From contig NZ_JAFBCX010000010.1 in assembly GCF_016907955.1 (NCBI RefSeq), positions 1 to 64,000 on the forward strand: a stretch of DNA of 64,000 nt, read 5' to 3'. Shown one piece after another: positions 10,399 through 18,415 of this stretch. The notes beneath the pieces were generated by a model. The model did no database searches. It saw nothing but the letters and a program-made list of their open reading frames with translations, and was not told the origin of the DNA. The number at the start of each line of letters is the position of its first letter. Position 1 is the stretch's first letter. The stretch is from Lentzea nigeriaca. GTDB lineage: Bacteria; Actinomycetota; Actinomycetes; Mycobacteriales; Pseudonocardiaceae. A program made the translations under genes and the position numbers.

Positions 10399-11063
10399 AC
10401 CCCCGGAGGTCTTGTCTGCACCAATCCGTTGATGTGCGCGTACGCGACCGCGTGCACCCGGTCCCGCAGCCCCAGCTTGGCCAGCACGCGCGAGACGTGC
10501 GTCTTCACGGTCTCGTCGCCCACGTGCAGCTGCGCGGCGATCTCGGCGTTGCTGTACGCCGCGGCGACGAGCTGCAGCACCTCGCGTTCGCGCGCGGTCA
10601 GCAGGTCGAGCTCCGGCGGGGTCGGGGGAGGAGCGAGGCTCACGGCGAACCGCGCGATGAGGCGCTGGGTGACGGACGGGTCGATCAGCGCGTCGCCGCG
10701 GGCGGCCACCCGGACCGCGGAGATCAGCTCCTCGGGTGGCAGGGACTTCAGCAGGAAACCGCTCGCACCGGCGTTGAGGGCGCGGTAGACGTACTCGTCG
10801 GTGTCGTAGGTCGTGAGCAGCAGGACCTTGGTGCGGTTGGCTGGGTCGGCGAGGATCATCTCGGTCGCGGCGAGGCCGTCCAGCTTGGGCATGCGGATGT
10901 CGAGCACGGCCACGTCCGGGCGCAGGCTGGCCACCTCGGCCACGGCCGCCCTGCCGTCGGCGACCTCGGCCACGCACCGCAGGTCGGGCTGCGTGTCGAA
11001 GATCGCGCGCATGCCGGACCGCAGCATCGCGTGGTCGTCGGCGAGCAGCACCGTCAGGGTCAT
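10386..11063 (-). CDS. NarL/LuxR-type response regulator (system 1)
   Basis: The 225-residue protein has a receiver domain (LLADDHAMLRSG; phospho-acceptor Asp in DVAVLDIRMPKLDG; LLLTTYDTDEYVY) and a LuxR helix-turn-helix (LTAREREVLQLVAAAYSNAE, VKTHVSRVLAKLGLRDR). The ATG overlaps the stop of the kinase gene (ATGA at 11060-11063), so the pair is co-translated. The likely target is the divergent operon at 12332, inferred from layout. Confidence 0.92.
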   Translation of the reverse strand: MTLTVLLADDHAMLRSGMRAIFDTQPDLRCVAEVADGRAAVAEVASLRPDVAVLDIRMPKLDGLAATEMILADPANRTKVLLLTTYDTDEYVYRALNAGASGFLLKSLPPEELISAVRVAARGDALIDPSVTQRLIARFAVSLAPPPTPPELDLLTAREREVLQLVAAAYSNAEIAAQLHVGDETVKTHVSRVLAKLGLRDRVHAVAYAHINGLVQTRPPGVQRR

Positions 11064-12202
11064 GAGTCCTCCAGCGGGAACGTGACGATCGTGCGCCAGG
11101 TGCGGCCGTCGGGGTCGAGGCCGGAGCGGGTGGTGCCGGCGAACATGCCGGCGCGGTTGCGGATGCCGACGAGGCCGCGGCGCACGGAACCGGAGTGGCC
11201 GTTGCCTGAACCCGTGAGGTTCGACGAGGTGATCGTGAGCGAGTCCGGCGCGTAGTCCAGTGTCACCGTGACGCCCGACGAGTCGCCGTGCCGCAGGGCG
11301 TTGGTCAGCATCTCCTGGATGATCCGGTAGACCGTGATGTCCAACGACTCCGGCAGTTCGCGTTGGCGGCCGCGGACCTCCAGGCGCGCGGGTGTGCCTG
11401 CCGCGCGCACGCCGCCGAGCAGCTCGTCGAGCTCGCCCAGGCCAGGTTGTCGCGCGCCGGGTGACCTGTCGCCGTGCAGCAGGTCGAGCAGGTGCCGCAG
11501 GTCCACCATGGCCGCGCGGCTGGAGGTCTCGACCGAGCGCAACGACGTCGCGAGGCTGGTGTTGCCGTCGGGCAGACCGAGCCGGGCGGCACCGGCGTGC
11601 AGGCCGATGGCGCTCACGTGGTGCACGATCACGTCGTGCAGGTCGCGGGCGATCGCGCTGCGCTCCTCGGTGACCGCCTTGGCGACAGCGGCTTTCGCGT
11701 CCGCCTGCTCCATCGCCGAGCGCTTCTCCAGCTCGGCGAGGTAGGCGCGGCGAGCGGTCGTGTAGCGGCCGACGAGCCACGGCAGCACCGCGATCTTCGC
11801 CACCACCAGCAACGCCCGCACCGGGTCGCCGCCCATCACGATCGAGCAGGTGAACCCGCTCGCCGCGAGCACGCCGAGCGAGGCGTACGCGGGTGTGCCG
11901 CGCAGCCACGCACCGGCCCGGTACCCGGCGATCAGCAGCCCGGCCTCGTTGGCGTGGATCCGCCCGCCCATCGTGACCAGCAGGATCAGCGGGACCGCCG
12001 CCTGGGCCACCGCGACCCAGCCGGACAGCTTGGCGGGACCGGCCAGCATCGCGTTCACCGCGAGCGTCAGCGCGAGCACGACGGCCGTCTGCCACGGCGG
12101 GCAGTTCGAGAACAGGACAAATCCGCCGTCCGCGACCATGCACGTGGCTGCGACCAGCCACGACTGGCTCTTCAGTGACAGCTTGATCGGATACATCACC
12201 AC
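11060..12202 (-). CDS. sensor histidine kinase, HisKA_3 type (system 1)
   Basis: The 380-residue protein has an N-terminal region of about five membrane helices with short loops, a coiled linker (AELEKRSAMEQADAKAAVAKAV), the phosphorylation motif ARDLHDVIVHHVSAIG, and an HATPase_c domain (IIQEMLTNALRHGDSS, GLVGIRNRAGMFAG). With little external domain, the signal is probably membrane-borne or sensed by a partner. The start may be GTG 12202, GTG 12199 or ATG 12196; AGGA precedes them. It diverges from the YtkA-type operon. Confidence 0.9.
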   Translation of the reverse strand: MVMYPIKLSLKSQSWLVAATCMVADGGFVLFSNCPPWQTAVVLALTLAVNAMLAGPAKLSGWVAVAQAAVPLILLVTMGGRIHANEAGLLIAGYRAGAWLRGTPAYASLGVLAASGFTCSIVMGGDPVRALLVVAKIAVLPWLVGRYTTARRAYLAELEKRSAMEQADAKAAVAKAVTEERSAIARDLHDVIVHHVSAIGLHAGAARLGLPDGNTSLATSLRSVETSSRAAMVDLRHLLDLLHGDRSPGARQPGLGELDELLGGVRAAGTPARLEVRGRQRELPESLDITVYRIIQEMLTNALRHGDSSGVTVTLDYAPDSLTITSSNLTGSGNGHSGSVRRGLVGIRNRAGMFAGTTRSGLDPDGRTWRTIVTFPLEDS

Positions 12203-12254
12203 GGATCCTGCCGCATGCCACCCCTGAGATCGTCCTGCTTCGCAGGGGTCGGAC

Positions 12255-12272
12255 GTCCCCCGCGCGGGGGAC
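12255..12272. promoter_or_regulatory. 18-bp perfect palindrome in the divergent promoter of system 1
   Basis: GTCCCCCGC is followed directly by its reverse complement GCGGGGGAC. It lies between the kinase gene and the YtkA-type operon, 60-77 bp before the ATG at 12332. A second pair, ACCCCTG...CAGGGGT, lies just upstream. Operator role inferred from position. Confidence 0.45.
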
Positions 12273-12331
12273 CTGGTTTCCGCCGCCGCAGTGACGCCTT
12301 CCAGCTGCCATGATCGCTACCTTTGATCACG

Positions 12332-13669
12332 ATGAAGCGAAGTGCTGCGATCTTGCTGTTCACGCTGGGGGCGATCCTGGGGATCACCGCTCCCGCGCTG
12401 GCCGACGGCGACCGGATCGGCGGGGACGTCCACGTCGCGCAGACGCTCGGCGACCGCGATCTGACGGTGATCATCCGGCGGGTGGCGGAGGTGCCCGGAC
12501 CGGTGCACGTCGACGTGGTGACGCACGCCGGTTCGCCACCGGGGGAGCTCATCCTGACCGCGCGGGCCGCCGGTGCCGCGACCAGCACGGCGAAGGTGGT
12601 TCTCGGCGCCACGCCCGGCTTCTACTCGGGGGTCGTGGAGGTCGACCGGCCCGGTCCGTGGGAGCTCGCGGTCGACGAGGCGACGATCCCGTTCGTCGTT
12701 CCCGCGCTGGTGTCATCGCCATGGGAGAACGCGACCTACGGCGGGTTCATCGCGGCGGGCGCGTTGTTGTTCTTGGCGTTGTTGTTCGCCGTCTTCGGAA
12801 AGCCCGGTCTCGCGCTCGTTCCCACGGCCGGTGTCATCGCCGCGATCGCCGTCGGGGTCACGGCCGCGTTGCTGTCGCCGAGCATCCCGCCGGTCGCGGC
12901 TCCCGGCACCCAGCTGGACCCGACGTTCGGCAACGTCAACGATCCGTACCAGAGAACGTCCACAGTGGATTTCTCCAGGCCGCCGGTGAACCTCGTGCCG
13001 ACCATGAAGGGCGAGGATCTCGTGCTGAGCCTGACCGACGGGTCCTCCGGCCGCCCGGTGGACGACCTGCTCGTGCACGACAGCGCGTTCGTCCACCTCG
13101 TCGTGGTGTCGCCGTCGGGGAACCTCCGCCACCTCCACCCGATCCGCACGGCGCCGGGCGAGTACCGCGCCCGGCTCAGCGCGGCGGAACAGGGCACGCA
13201 CGCCATCGCGGCGGAGATCGCCCGGCGCGGCGGGGGAGTGCAGCTGCTGCGGTCGAGCGTCGAGGTCCCCGGCACGGCCACGGTGCAAGCGAACGACGGA
13301 AAAGCCGACCTGGCAACGGAGATCCGGGAAGCGGGCAGGCCGACCACGATCACGGCCCGCTTCGGCGACCGGGAGCTGCAGCCGTGGCTCGGCATGCTCG
13401 GGCACATGATCGTCATCGGACCGATCTCCGGCAACGCCGTGAACGCACCGATCTGGGCACACGTGCACTCGATGATCCCGCCGACGCCGGGCATGCCCGA
13501 CAGGCCGGACGAGAGCGTCGCCGCCTACGGGCCGGACGTGCCGTTCACCTACTCGTTCCCGTTGCCGGGCAGGTATCTCGTGTGGATCCAGGTCGAACGG
13601 GACTACACGATCGTCACCGTGCCGACTGTCGTCGACGTTCCCGCAGCGAAGGGGGTCTCCGGGAGATGA
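12332..13669 (+). CDS. secreted/membrane-anchored His/Met-motif protein, possible metal handling
   Basis: The 445-residue protein has a signal peptide (ends PALADG), an extracytoplasmic beta domain (about 25-130), two hydrophobic helices (about 133-190) and a second extracytoplasmic part. That part carries NLRHLHPI, GMLGHMIVIGP and AHVHSMIPPTPGM. Paired H/M motifs of this kind occur in YtkA/FixH-like and copper-efflux-associated domains; metal binding is inference. ATG 12332 starts just before the signal peptide (a TTG at 12323 is possible). It is the first gene of a tight four-gene operon facing two-component system 1. Confidence 0.6.
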   Translation: MKRSAAILLFTLGAILGITAPALADGDRIGGDVHVAQTLGDRDLTVIIRRVAEVPGPVHVDVVTHAGSPPGELILTARAAGAATSTAKVVLGATPGFYSGVVEVDRPGPWELAVDEATIPFVVPALVSSPWENATYGGFIAAGALLFLALLFAVFGKPGLALVPTAGVIAAIAVGVTAALLSPSIPPVAAPGTQLDPTFGNVNDPYQRTSTVDFSRPPVNLVPTMKGEDLVLSLTDGSSGRPVDDLLVHDSAFVHLVVVSPSGNLRHLHPIRTAPGEYRARLSAAEQGTHAIAAEIARRGGGVQLLRSSVEVPGTATVQANDGKADLATEIREAGRPTTITARFGDRELQPWLGMLGHMIVIGPISGNAVNAPIWAHVHSMIPPTPGMPDRPDESVAAYGPDVPFTYSFPLPGRYLVWIQVERDYTIVTVPTVVDVPAAKGVSGR

Positions 13670-14055
13670 AGCGTCATGTGCTGGTCGCGTTGGCCGCGGT
13701 GATCGCGGTCGCGGGCGCGGTGGTGGTGCTGTGGCCGCGCAGTGTCGAGGCACAGCCGCACCTCGCCGAAAGCGGGCGGCTCCGGTTCGTGCTGACACCG
13801 GCGAGCACGAGGAGCGGCGTCAACTCGTTCGACCTGCGGATCACCGACCGCGCGGGCAATCCCGCGCAGGGCGACGAGGTCGTCGTCGAACCGGCGATGC
13901 CGCAGATGGGCCACGCGATCGCCCCGATCACCGCGGGGCCGTCGGAACCCGGTCACTACCGGGTCGGCGACGTCGGCCTGTTCATGGCCGGGCAATGGGA
14001 AATCACCGTGTCACTCAGTGCGGAGCGGGTGGTCATCCCGCTGCTGCTCACCTGA
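13666..14055 (+). CDS. YtkA/FixH-like exported protein
   Basis: The 129-residue protein has an N-terminal membrane anchor (VLVALAAVIAVAGAVVVLW) and one Ig-like domain. EPAMPQMGHAIAPI and HYRVGDVGLFMAGQWEITV match the YtkA/FixH family signature (MPxMGH, GxY, MxGxW). The family is found with cytochrome oxidase assembly and copper proteins; the conserved Met/His pair is a candidate ligand. The start overlaps the previous stop (ATGA). Confidence 0.7.
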   Translation: MKRHVLVALAAVIAVAGAVVVLWPRSVEAQPHLAESGRLRFVLTPASTRSGVNSFDLRITDRAGNPAQGDEVVVEPAMPQMGHAIAPITAGPSEPGHYRVGDVGLFMAGQWEITVSLSAERVVIPLLLT

Positions 14056-14071
14056 AGGGGGAGGATCACCA

Positions 14072-15163
14072 GTGGAGATCACGGCGGTGGCACCGTCGAC
14101 GAGGACCGTCCCGAGAGGACTGGTCCCGGCGAGTGCGGTGCTCGGCGGCACGTTGCTCTCGCTCGTCGGCCTGACCTGGGACATCCAATGGCATTCCGAC
14201 GTCGGGCCGGACACGTTCTTCACACTGCCGCACCTGTTCCTGTACGCGGGTAGCGCGGTCTCTGGCCTCGCGAGCCTCCTGGTCGTGCTGATGACGACCG
14301 CGGACGCCAAGCGCGCCAGGGCTGTCGACCCGATCGTCGGCGGCCGCGCGGTCGGTGTCTTCGGCCGCACGTTCGCCGCGCCGGTCGGCTACCTGATCTC
14401 GGGCACCGGCGCCGCGCTGTTCCTGGTGTACGGCCTGTGGGACCAGTGGTGGCACGGCCTGTACGGCTTCGACGCGGTGATCGACTCACCGCCGCACATC
14501 GGGCTGCTGCTGTCGATCTCGATCACGATGGTCGGCGCGGTCATGATCTTCGCGGTCGCCCGTGACCAGCGCTGGGGTGTCTACGGCGCGGTCGCGGCCG
14601 CCGCGGCCCTGCTGGTGTTCAGCATGGTGACCTCGCTCGGCCTGCGCGCGGTGCCCGCCGCGTTCGCCAGCCCGGTGTCCATCGGTACGGCGTTCTTCTC
14701 GGTGATGATCCTGTTCATGGCCGCTCACGCGCTGGACCGGCGAGGCGGTGCGCTCGCCGTCGGCGTGTCGGTCGCGGTGCTGCAGGCCGTGTTCTGGTGG
14801 TTCTCCCCGTGGGCCGCGAAGGTCTACGCGGACGCGACGGGCCTGCCGTTGCGCGACTACACCGACGGCATCCCCGGCCTGCCCAACATGATCCCGATGT
14901 GCCTGGTCGGAGTCGCGGTGGCGGTCGAGCTGCTGCACCGGCTGCCGGTGTGGATCCCGGGCGCGGCCGGCGGTGCGGTCATCGCGGCGTTGGTGCCGGT
15001 GCAACGCGTCCTCGTGCACGGCGGATCGTTCCCGGTCAACGCCCGCTACCTCACGACCATCGTCCTCGCCGCCGCGTTCGGTGCCCTCGCCGCGATGCTC
15101 GGCCGGCGGTTCGGACACATGCTGCGCCACCTCGCACCAGCAAAGGAAAACAGCCATGCGTAA
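14072..15163 (+). CDS. polytopic membrane protein of unknown function
   Basis: The 363-residue protein has about nine to ten hydrophobic helices. Conserved-looking polar patches near membrane edges are DIQWHSDVG, DQWWHGLYGFDAVIDSPPHIG and a closing FGHMLRHLAP, all His/Trp-rich. GTG 14072 is preceded by GGGGGAGGA at good spacing. The product is not recognised. Its place between a YtkA-like protein and another exported protein suggests it is the membrane core of a small complex. It ends 8 bp inside the next gene. Confidence 0.6.
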   Translation: MEITAVAPSTRTVPRGLVPASAVLGGTLLSLVGLTWDIQWHSDVGPDTFFTLPHLFLYAGSAVSGLASLLVVLMTTADAKRARAVDPIVGGRAVGVFGRTFAAPVGYLISGTGAALFLVYGLWDQWWHGLYGFDAVIDSPPHIGLLLSISITMVGAVMIFAVARDQRWGVYGAVAAAAALLVFSMVTSLGLRAVPAAFASPVSIGTAFFSVMILFMAAHALDRRGGALAVGVSVAVLQAVFWWFSPWAAKVYADATGLPLRDYTDGIPGLPNMIPMCLVGVAVAVELLHRLPVWIPGAAGGAVIAALVPVQRVLVHGGSFPVNARYLTTIVLAAAFGALAAMLGRRFGHMLRHLAPAKENSHA

Positions 15164-15674
15164 GACACTGCTGGGACTGCTGGGCGCTGCCGCACTGCTG
15201 TTCGGCCTCGCCACCCCGGCGCTCGCCTACGAACCGGTGAACATCGTCCACACCGAGAAAGTGCAGGCGGGGCCGTACGACCTGACCGTCGGCTTCAGCA
15301 CGTGGCCCGTCAAAGCCATGCAGTCACTGGACTTCACGTTCGCGCCAGAGGACGGCATCGCGGACAAGACCGGCAAGCTGACCATGTTCTACGGCCAGAA
15401 GGAGTTCGACGACAGCCCGCTGGCACGTCATCCGCGCAAGCGCGAGGTGTGGGGCCTGGACATCCACGCCATGCCCGCGCAGGGGACGTGGACCTTCCGG
15501 TTCGACATCGACGGCCCCGCCGGTCCCGCGACCGGTGAGCTGAAGAACCTCCAGGTGATGGAGCAGCCCGGTCCGCCGATGGGGTTGTCCTGGGCCATCA
15601 GCACGATCCCGCTGTTCGGTCTGATCGCGTTCATCGTCATCGCGTGGAGGCGGACCCGTCCCGCAAGTAGGTGA
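15156..15674 (+). CDS. exported single-TM protein of unknown function
   Basis: The 172-residue protein has a signal peptide (ending PALAYEP), a beta-rich extracytoplasmic domain (VNIVHTEKVQAGPYDLTVGF, FTFAPEDGI) and a C-terminal membrane helix (TIPLFGLIAFIVIAWRR). This topology (secretion signal, domain, stop-transfer) resembles CopC/YcnI-type anchored periplasmic proteins, but the family is not recognised. It is the last gene of the module and overlaps the convergent response regulator by 38 bp. Confidence 0.6.
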   Translation: MRKTLLGLLGAAALLFGLATPALAYEPVNIVHTEKVQAGPYDLTVGFSTWPVKAMQSLDFTFAPEDGIADKTGKLTMFYGQKEFDDSPLARHPRKREVWGLDIHAMPAQGTWTFRFDIDGPAGPATGELKNLQVMEQPGPPMGLSWAISTIPLFGLIAFIVIAWRRTRPASR

Positions 15675-16296
15675 GCGTGGCGAGCACCCGCCGGTTGCGG
15701 TCTTCTCCAGGCGTGAAGCCGAGTTTGGTGAAGATGTTGCCGACGTGCTTGTTCACCGCAGCCTCGGACACGACGAGGTGCTCGGCGATCCCCGCGTTGG
15801 AGTACCCCTCCGCCACCAGGCCGAGCACCTCGCGTTCCCGGTTCGACAGCGCCGCCAGCGGAGTGCTGCGCTTCACCAGCTTGCGCACCACCTCCGGGTC
15901 GACGACGGTCTCGCCCGCCGCGACCCGGTGCAGGACGGCGACGAACTCCCGCACGTCCCCGACCCTGTCCTTCAGCAGGTAGCCGACGCCGGTGCCGTCA
16001 CCGGAATCCAGCAGGTCCGCGGCGTAGCTCGTCTCCACGAACTGGCTCAGCACCACCACCCGCAACTCCGGCCGTGTCCGCCGCAACCGCACGGTCGCCC
16101 GCAGCCCCTCGTCGGAGAACCCCGGCGGCATCCGGATGTCGGTGACGACCAGCTCGGGCTCGTGCTGCTCGACCGCCGCGACCAGCGCCTCCGCGTCCCC
16201 GACCGCCGCCACCACCTCGAATCCGAACCGGCCGAGCAACGCCGCGAGCCCTTCCCGCAGCAACGCACCGTCCTCGGCGAGAACCGTCCTGATCAC
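15637..16296 (-). CDS. NarL/LuxR-type response regulator (system 2)
   Basis: The 219-residue protein has a receiver (VLAEDGALLREGLAALL; phospho-Asp in ELVVTDIRMPPGF; YLLKDRVGDVREFV) and a LuxR HTH (LSNREREVLGLVAEGYSNAG, EAAVNKHVGNIFTKLGF). GTG 16296 overlaps the kinase stop by 4 bp (GTGA); GTG 16302 is an alternative. The likely target is the palindrome at 17598-17623 (inference). Confidence 0.9.
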   Translation of the reverse strand: MIRTVLAEDGALLREGLAALLGRFGFEVVAAVGDAEALVAAVEQHEPELVVTDIRMPPGFSDEGLRATVRLRRTRPELRVVVLSQFVETSYAADLLDSGDGTGVGYLLKDRVGDVREFVAVLHRVAAGETVVDPEVVRKLVKRSTPLAALSNREREVLGLVAEGYSNAGIAEHLVVSEAAVNKHVGNIFTKLGFTPGEDRNRRVLATLTYLRDGSASTR

Positions 16297-17582
16297 CTGC
16301 ACGGGAACTCCGCTCTGACCGTCGTGGGCCCGCCGACCGGGCTGGACAAGGACAACGTGCCTCCGATGGCCGCCGCGCGGTCGGCGAGCCCGGTCAACCC
16401 GCTGCCGCGCGCCGGGTCCGCGCCACCTCTCCCGTTGTCGGTGACCTCGACGGTGAGCACGTCGCGCCGCACGTTCGCGGTGACCCGGATCTCGGTGGCG
16501 CCACTGTGTTTTCCGGCGTTGCTCAACGCCTCGGCGACCACGAAGTACCCCGCTCCCTCCACCACGCCCGCGAGCCGCTGCGGGATGGCGCACTCCACGG
16601 TCACGGGCGTCGCCGACCGGTCCGCGAGGTCCTGCAAGGCCGCCGGCAGACCCAGATCGGACAACGCCTGCGGGTGAATGCCGTGGATGAACTCCCGCAG
16701 TTCGGTCAGCAACTGCTTGGCCTGGTCGTGAGCGGCCGCCACGGACTCGCCGCCGGGCGAGTCCTGCGGCACCTCCAGCTTCGCGAGCCCCAGCTGCAGG
16801 ATGAGGCTGACCAACCGCTGCTGGGCCCCGTCGTGCAGGTCCCTCTCGATCCGCCGCCGTTCCGCCTCGAACGCGGTGACCAGTCGTTCGCGCGACCGCG
16901 ACACCTCGACCAGCTCGGCTCGCAGCCGCCCGCCCGGTGCCAGCAACGCCCTGACCGCGCCTGCCTGCAGTCCGGCCAGCCCCGCGACGAGGTACAGCAC
17001 CACCGGGACGAGCGCCAGTCCCAGCACCGAGTACGGCATCGCCTCCGCGACCGTTCCGGCGTTCCAGACTCCCAACGCGACGGGCCTGTCCGGTGCGACG
17101 ACCAGCGGGCTGACGATCATCGACAGGACCATCAGCGCGGTGAGGGCGAGGAGTGCACTCGGCAGCGCCGCCACGGCCACCACGACGAGATGGGCGAGCT
17201 CACGCCAGGCCGCCGGCTCGGCGTACCACCGCCACCACCGCCCGCGCGCGGGTGCGGGCACCCGTTCGGCGTGGACGAGCCGCACCCGCAGCCGCTCCAG
17301 GTACGCCACCGGTGCGGCCACCAGCGGGCCCGCCGTCACGACCAGCACCAGCCCCGCCAGGCCGAGAACCACGGCCTCGCCCAGCGCGGCCGGAGCCGGC
17401 CCGAGCAACCTGACGGCGAGCCACGCCCACGGCAGGCACAGCACCGCGAGCGGCACACCGGCGACGAGCGACACCACCGGCGTGCTCAGCACGTACGACA
17501 GCGCGCGCCACGGCCACCACGTCAGGAGGAACCGGCGTTGCCCGGTCGATTCCCAGATGTTGCGCACCCCCACTCGGCCCAC
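16293..17582 (-). CDS. sensor histidine kinase with multi-TM sensor (system 2)
   Basis: The 429-residue protein has two hydrophobic hairpins (about 25-100 and 125-200), then EVSRSRERLVTAFEAERRRI, the phosphorylation motif ERDLHDGAQQRLVSL, and an HATPase_c domain (VAEALSNAGKHSGATE, GSGLTGLADRAAAIGG). This is the Streptomyces-type small-loop kinase often paired with ABC exporters. GTG start at 17582. It diverges from the ABC genes over a 98-bp region holding a perfect palindrome. Confidence 0.9.
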   Translation of the reverse strand: MGRVGVRNIWESTGQRRFLLTWWPWRALSYVLSTPVVSLVAGVPLAVLCLPWAWLAVRLLGPAPAALGEAVVLGLAGLVLVVTAGPLVAAPVAYLERLRVRLVHAERVPAPARGRWWRWYAEPAAWRELAHLVVVAVAALPSALLALTALMVLSMIVSPLVVAPDRPVALGVWNAGTVAEAMPYSVLGLALVPVVLYLVAGLAGLQAGAVRALLAPGGRLRAELVEVSRSRERLVTAFEAERRRIERDLHDGAQQRLVSLILQLGLAKLEVPQDSPGGESVAAAHDQAKQLLTELREFIHGIHPQALSDLGLPAALQDLADRSATPVTVECAIPQRLAGVVEGAGYFVVAEALSNAGKHSGATEIRVTANVRRDVLTVEVTDNGRGGADPARGSGLTGLADRAAAIGGTLSLSSPVGGPTTVRAEFPCR

Positions 17583-17597
17583 CGTAGTGAATGGCCT

Positions 17598-17623
17598 ACC
17601 GGGTAGAGATTTCTCTACCCGGT
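17598..17623. promoter_or_regulatory. 26-bp perfect inverted repeat between system 2 and its ABC exporter
   Basis: ACCGGGTAGAGA and its exact reverse complement TCTCTACCCGGT are separated by TT. The arms are 12 bp without mismatch and lie 15 bp upstream of the kinase start, 57 bp upstream of the ATPase ATG. This is the expected site for the response regulator or a shared promoter operator. Confidence 0.7.
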
Positions 17624-17680
17624 GTTCGGGCGTTATGAGCAGTGACGAACGCCGACCGCGCGAGGTTGGCTGTTCCTGTC

Positions 17681-18415
17681 ATGAACTCAGCACATCCAGC
17701 GGTGCAACTGCACCAGGTCACCCGTGTCCACGGTTCGAAGAACACCGGCGTGGCCGCCCTCGACAACGTCAGCCTCACTTGCCCGCCGGGCACCTGGACC
17801 GCGGTCATGGGCCCGTCGGGCTCGGGCAAGTCGACCCTGCTGCACTGCGCGGCGGGCCTCGACCAGGTGACCAGTGGCCGCGTCCTGCTGGCGGGCCACG
17901 ACATCACCGCCGCACCCGACAGCGTCCTCACCGCGCTGCGCCGCCGCACGATCGGCTTCGTGTTCCAGACCTTCAACCTGATCAGCTCGCTCACCGCCGA
18001 GCAGAACGTGGCGTTCCCCGCGAAGCTCGCCGGTCTGCGAGTGTCCAAAAGGGACGTTCGCGCCGTGCTGGCCGGCGTGGGACTGGCCGACCGGGCGACC
18101 CATCGTCCTCGCGAACTCTCCGGCGGCCAGCAGCAACGCGTGGCCATCGCCCGCGCCATGATCACCCGGCCCGCCGTCCTCTTCGCCGACGAACCCACCG
18201 GCGCCCTCGACTCCGCGTCCGCGAAGACCGTTCTCGCCCTGTTGCGCGACATGGTGCGGACCGCCGGGCAGACCATCCTCATGGTCACCCACGATCCCGC
18301 CGTCGCGGCCAGCGCCGACACGGTGATCTTCCTGGCGGACGGCCGCATCGTCGACGGCCTGCACGCGCCCACCACCCACGACGTGGCCGAGCGCCTGGCC
18401 AAGCTGGAGAGCTGA
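17681..18415 (+). CDS. ABC transporter ATP-binding protein (MacB/LolD type)
   Basis: The 244-residue ATPase has Walker A GPSGSGKST, Q-loop (VFQTFNLI), signature LSGGQQQRVAIARA, Walker B VLFADEPTGALD and the H-loop (MVTHDPAVAA). It is the LolD/MacB subtype that works with FtsX-like permeases. ATG 17681 is preferred on homology of length; an in-frame GTG at 17642 is possible and neither has a strong ribosome-binding site. The stop overlaps the permease ATG by one base (TGATG). Confidence 0.9.
   Translation: MNSAHPAVQLHQVTRVHGSKNTGVAALDNVSLTCPPGTWTAVMGPSGSGKSTLLHCAAGLDQVTSGRVLLAGHDITAAPDSVLTALRRRTIGFVFQTFNLISSLTAEQNVAFPAKLAGLRVSKRDVRAVLAGVGLADRATHRPRELSGGQQQRVAIARAMITRPAVLFADEPTGALDSASAKTVLALLRDMVRTAGQTILMVTHDPAVAASADTVIFLADGRIVDGLHAPTTHDVAERLAKLES

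Noticed and set aside
8862-11255. 797-codon plus-strand frame over the GT39 gene and system 1
   Set aside because: Out of frame with the membrane glycosyltransferase and antisense to the response regulator; low-complexity Arg/Ala/Gly product.
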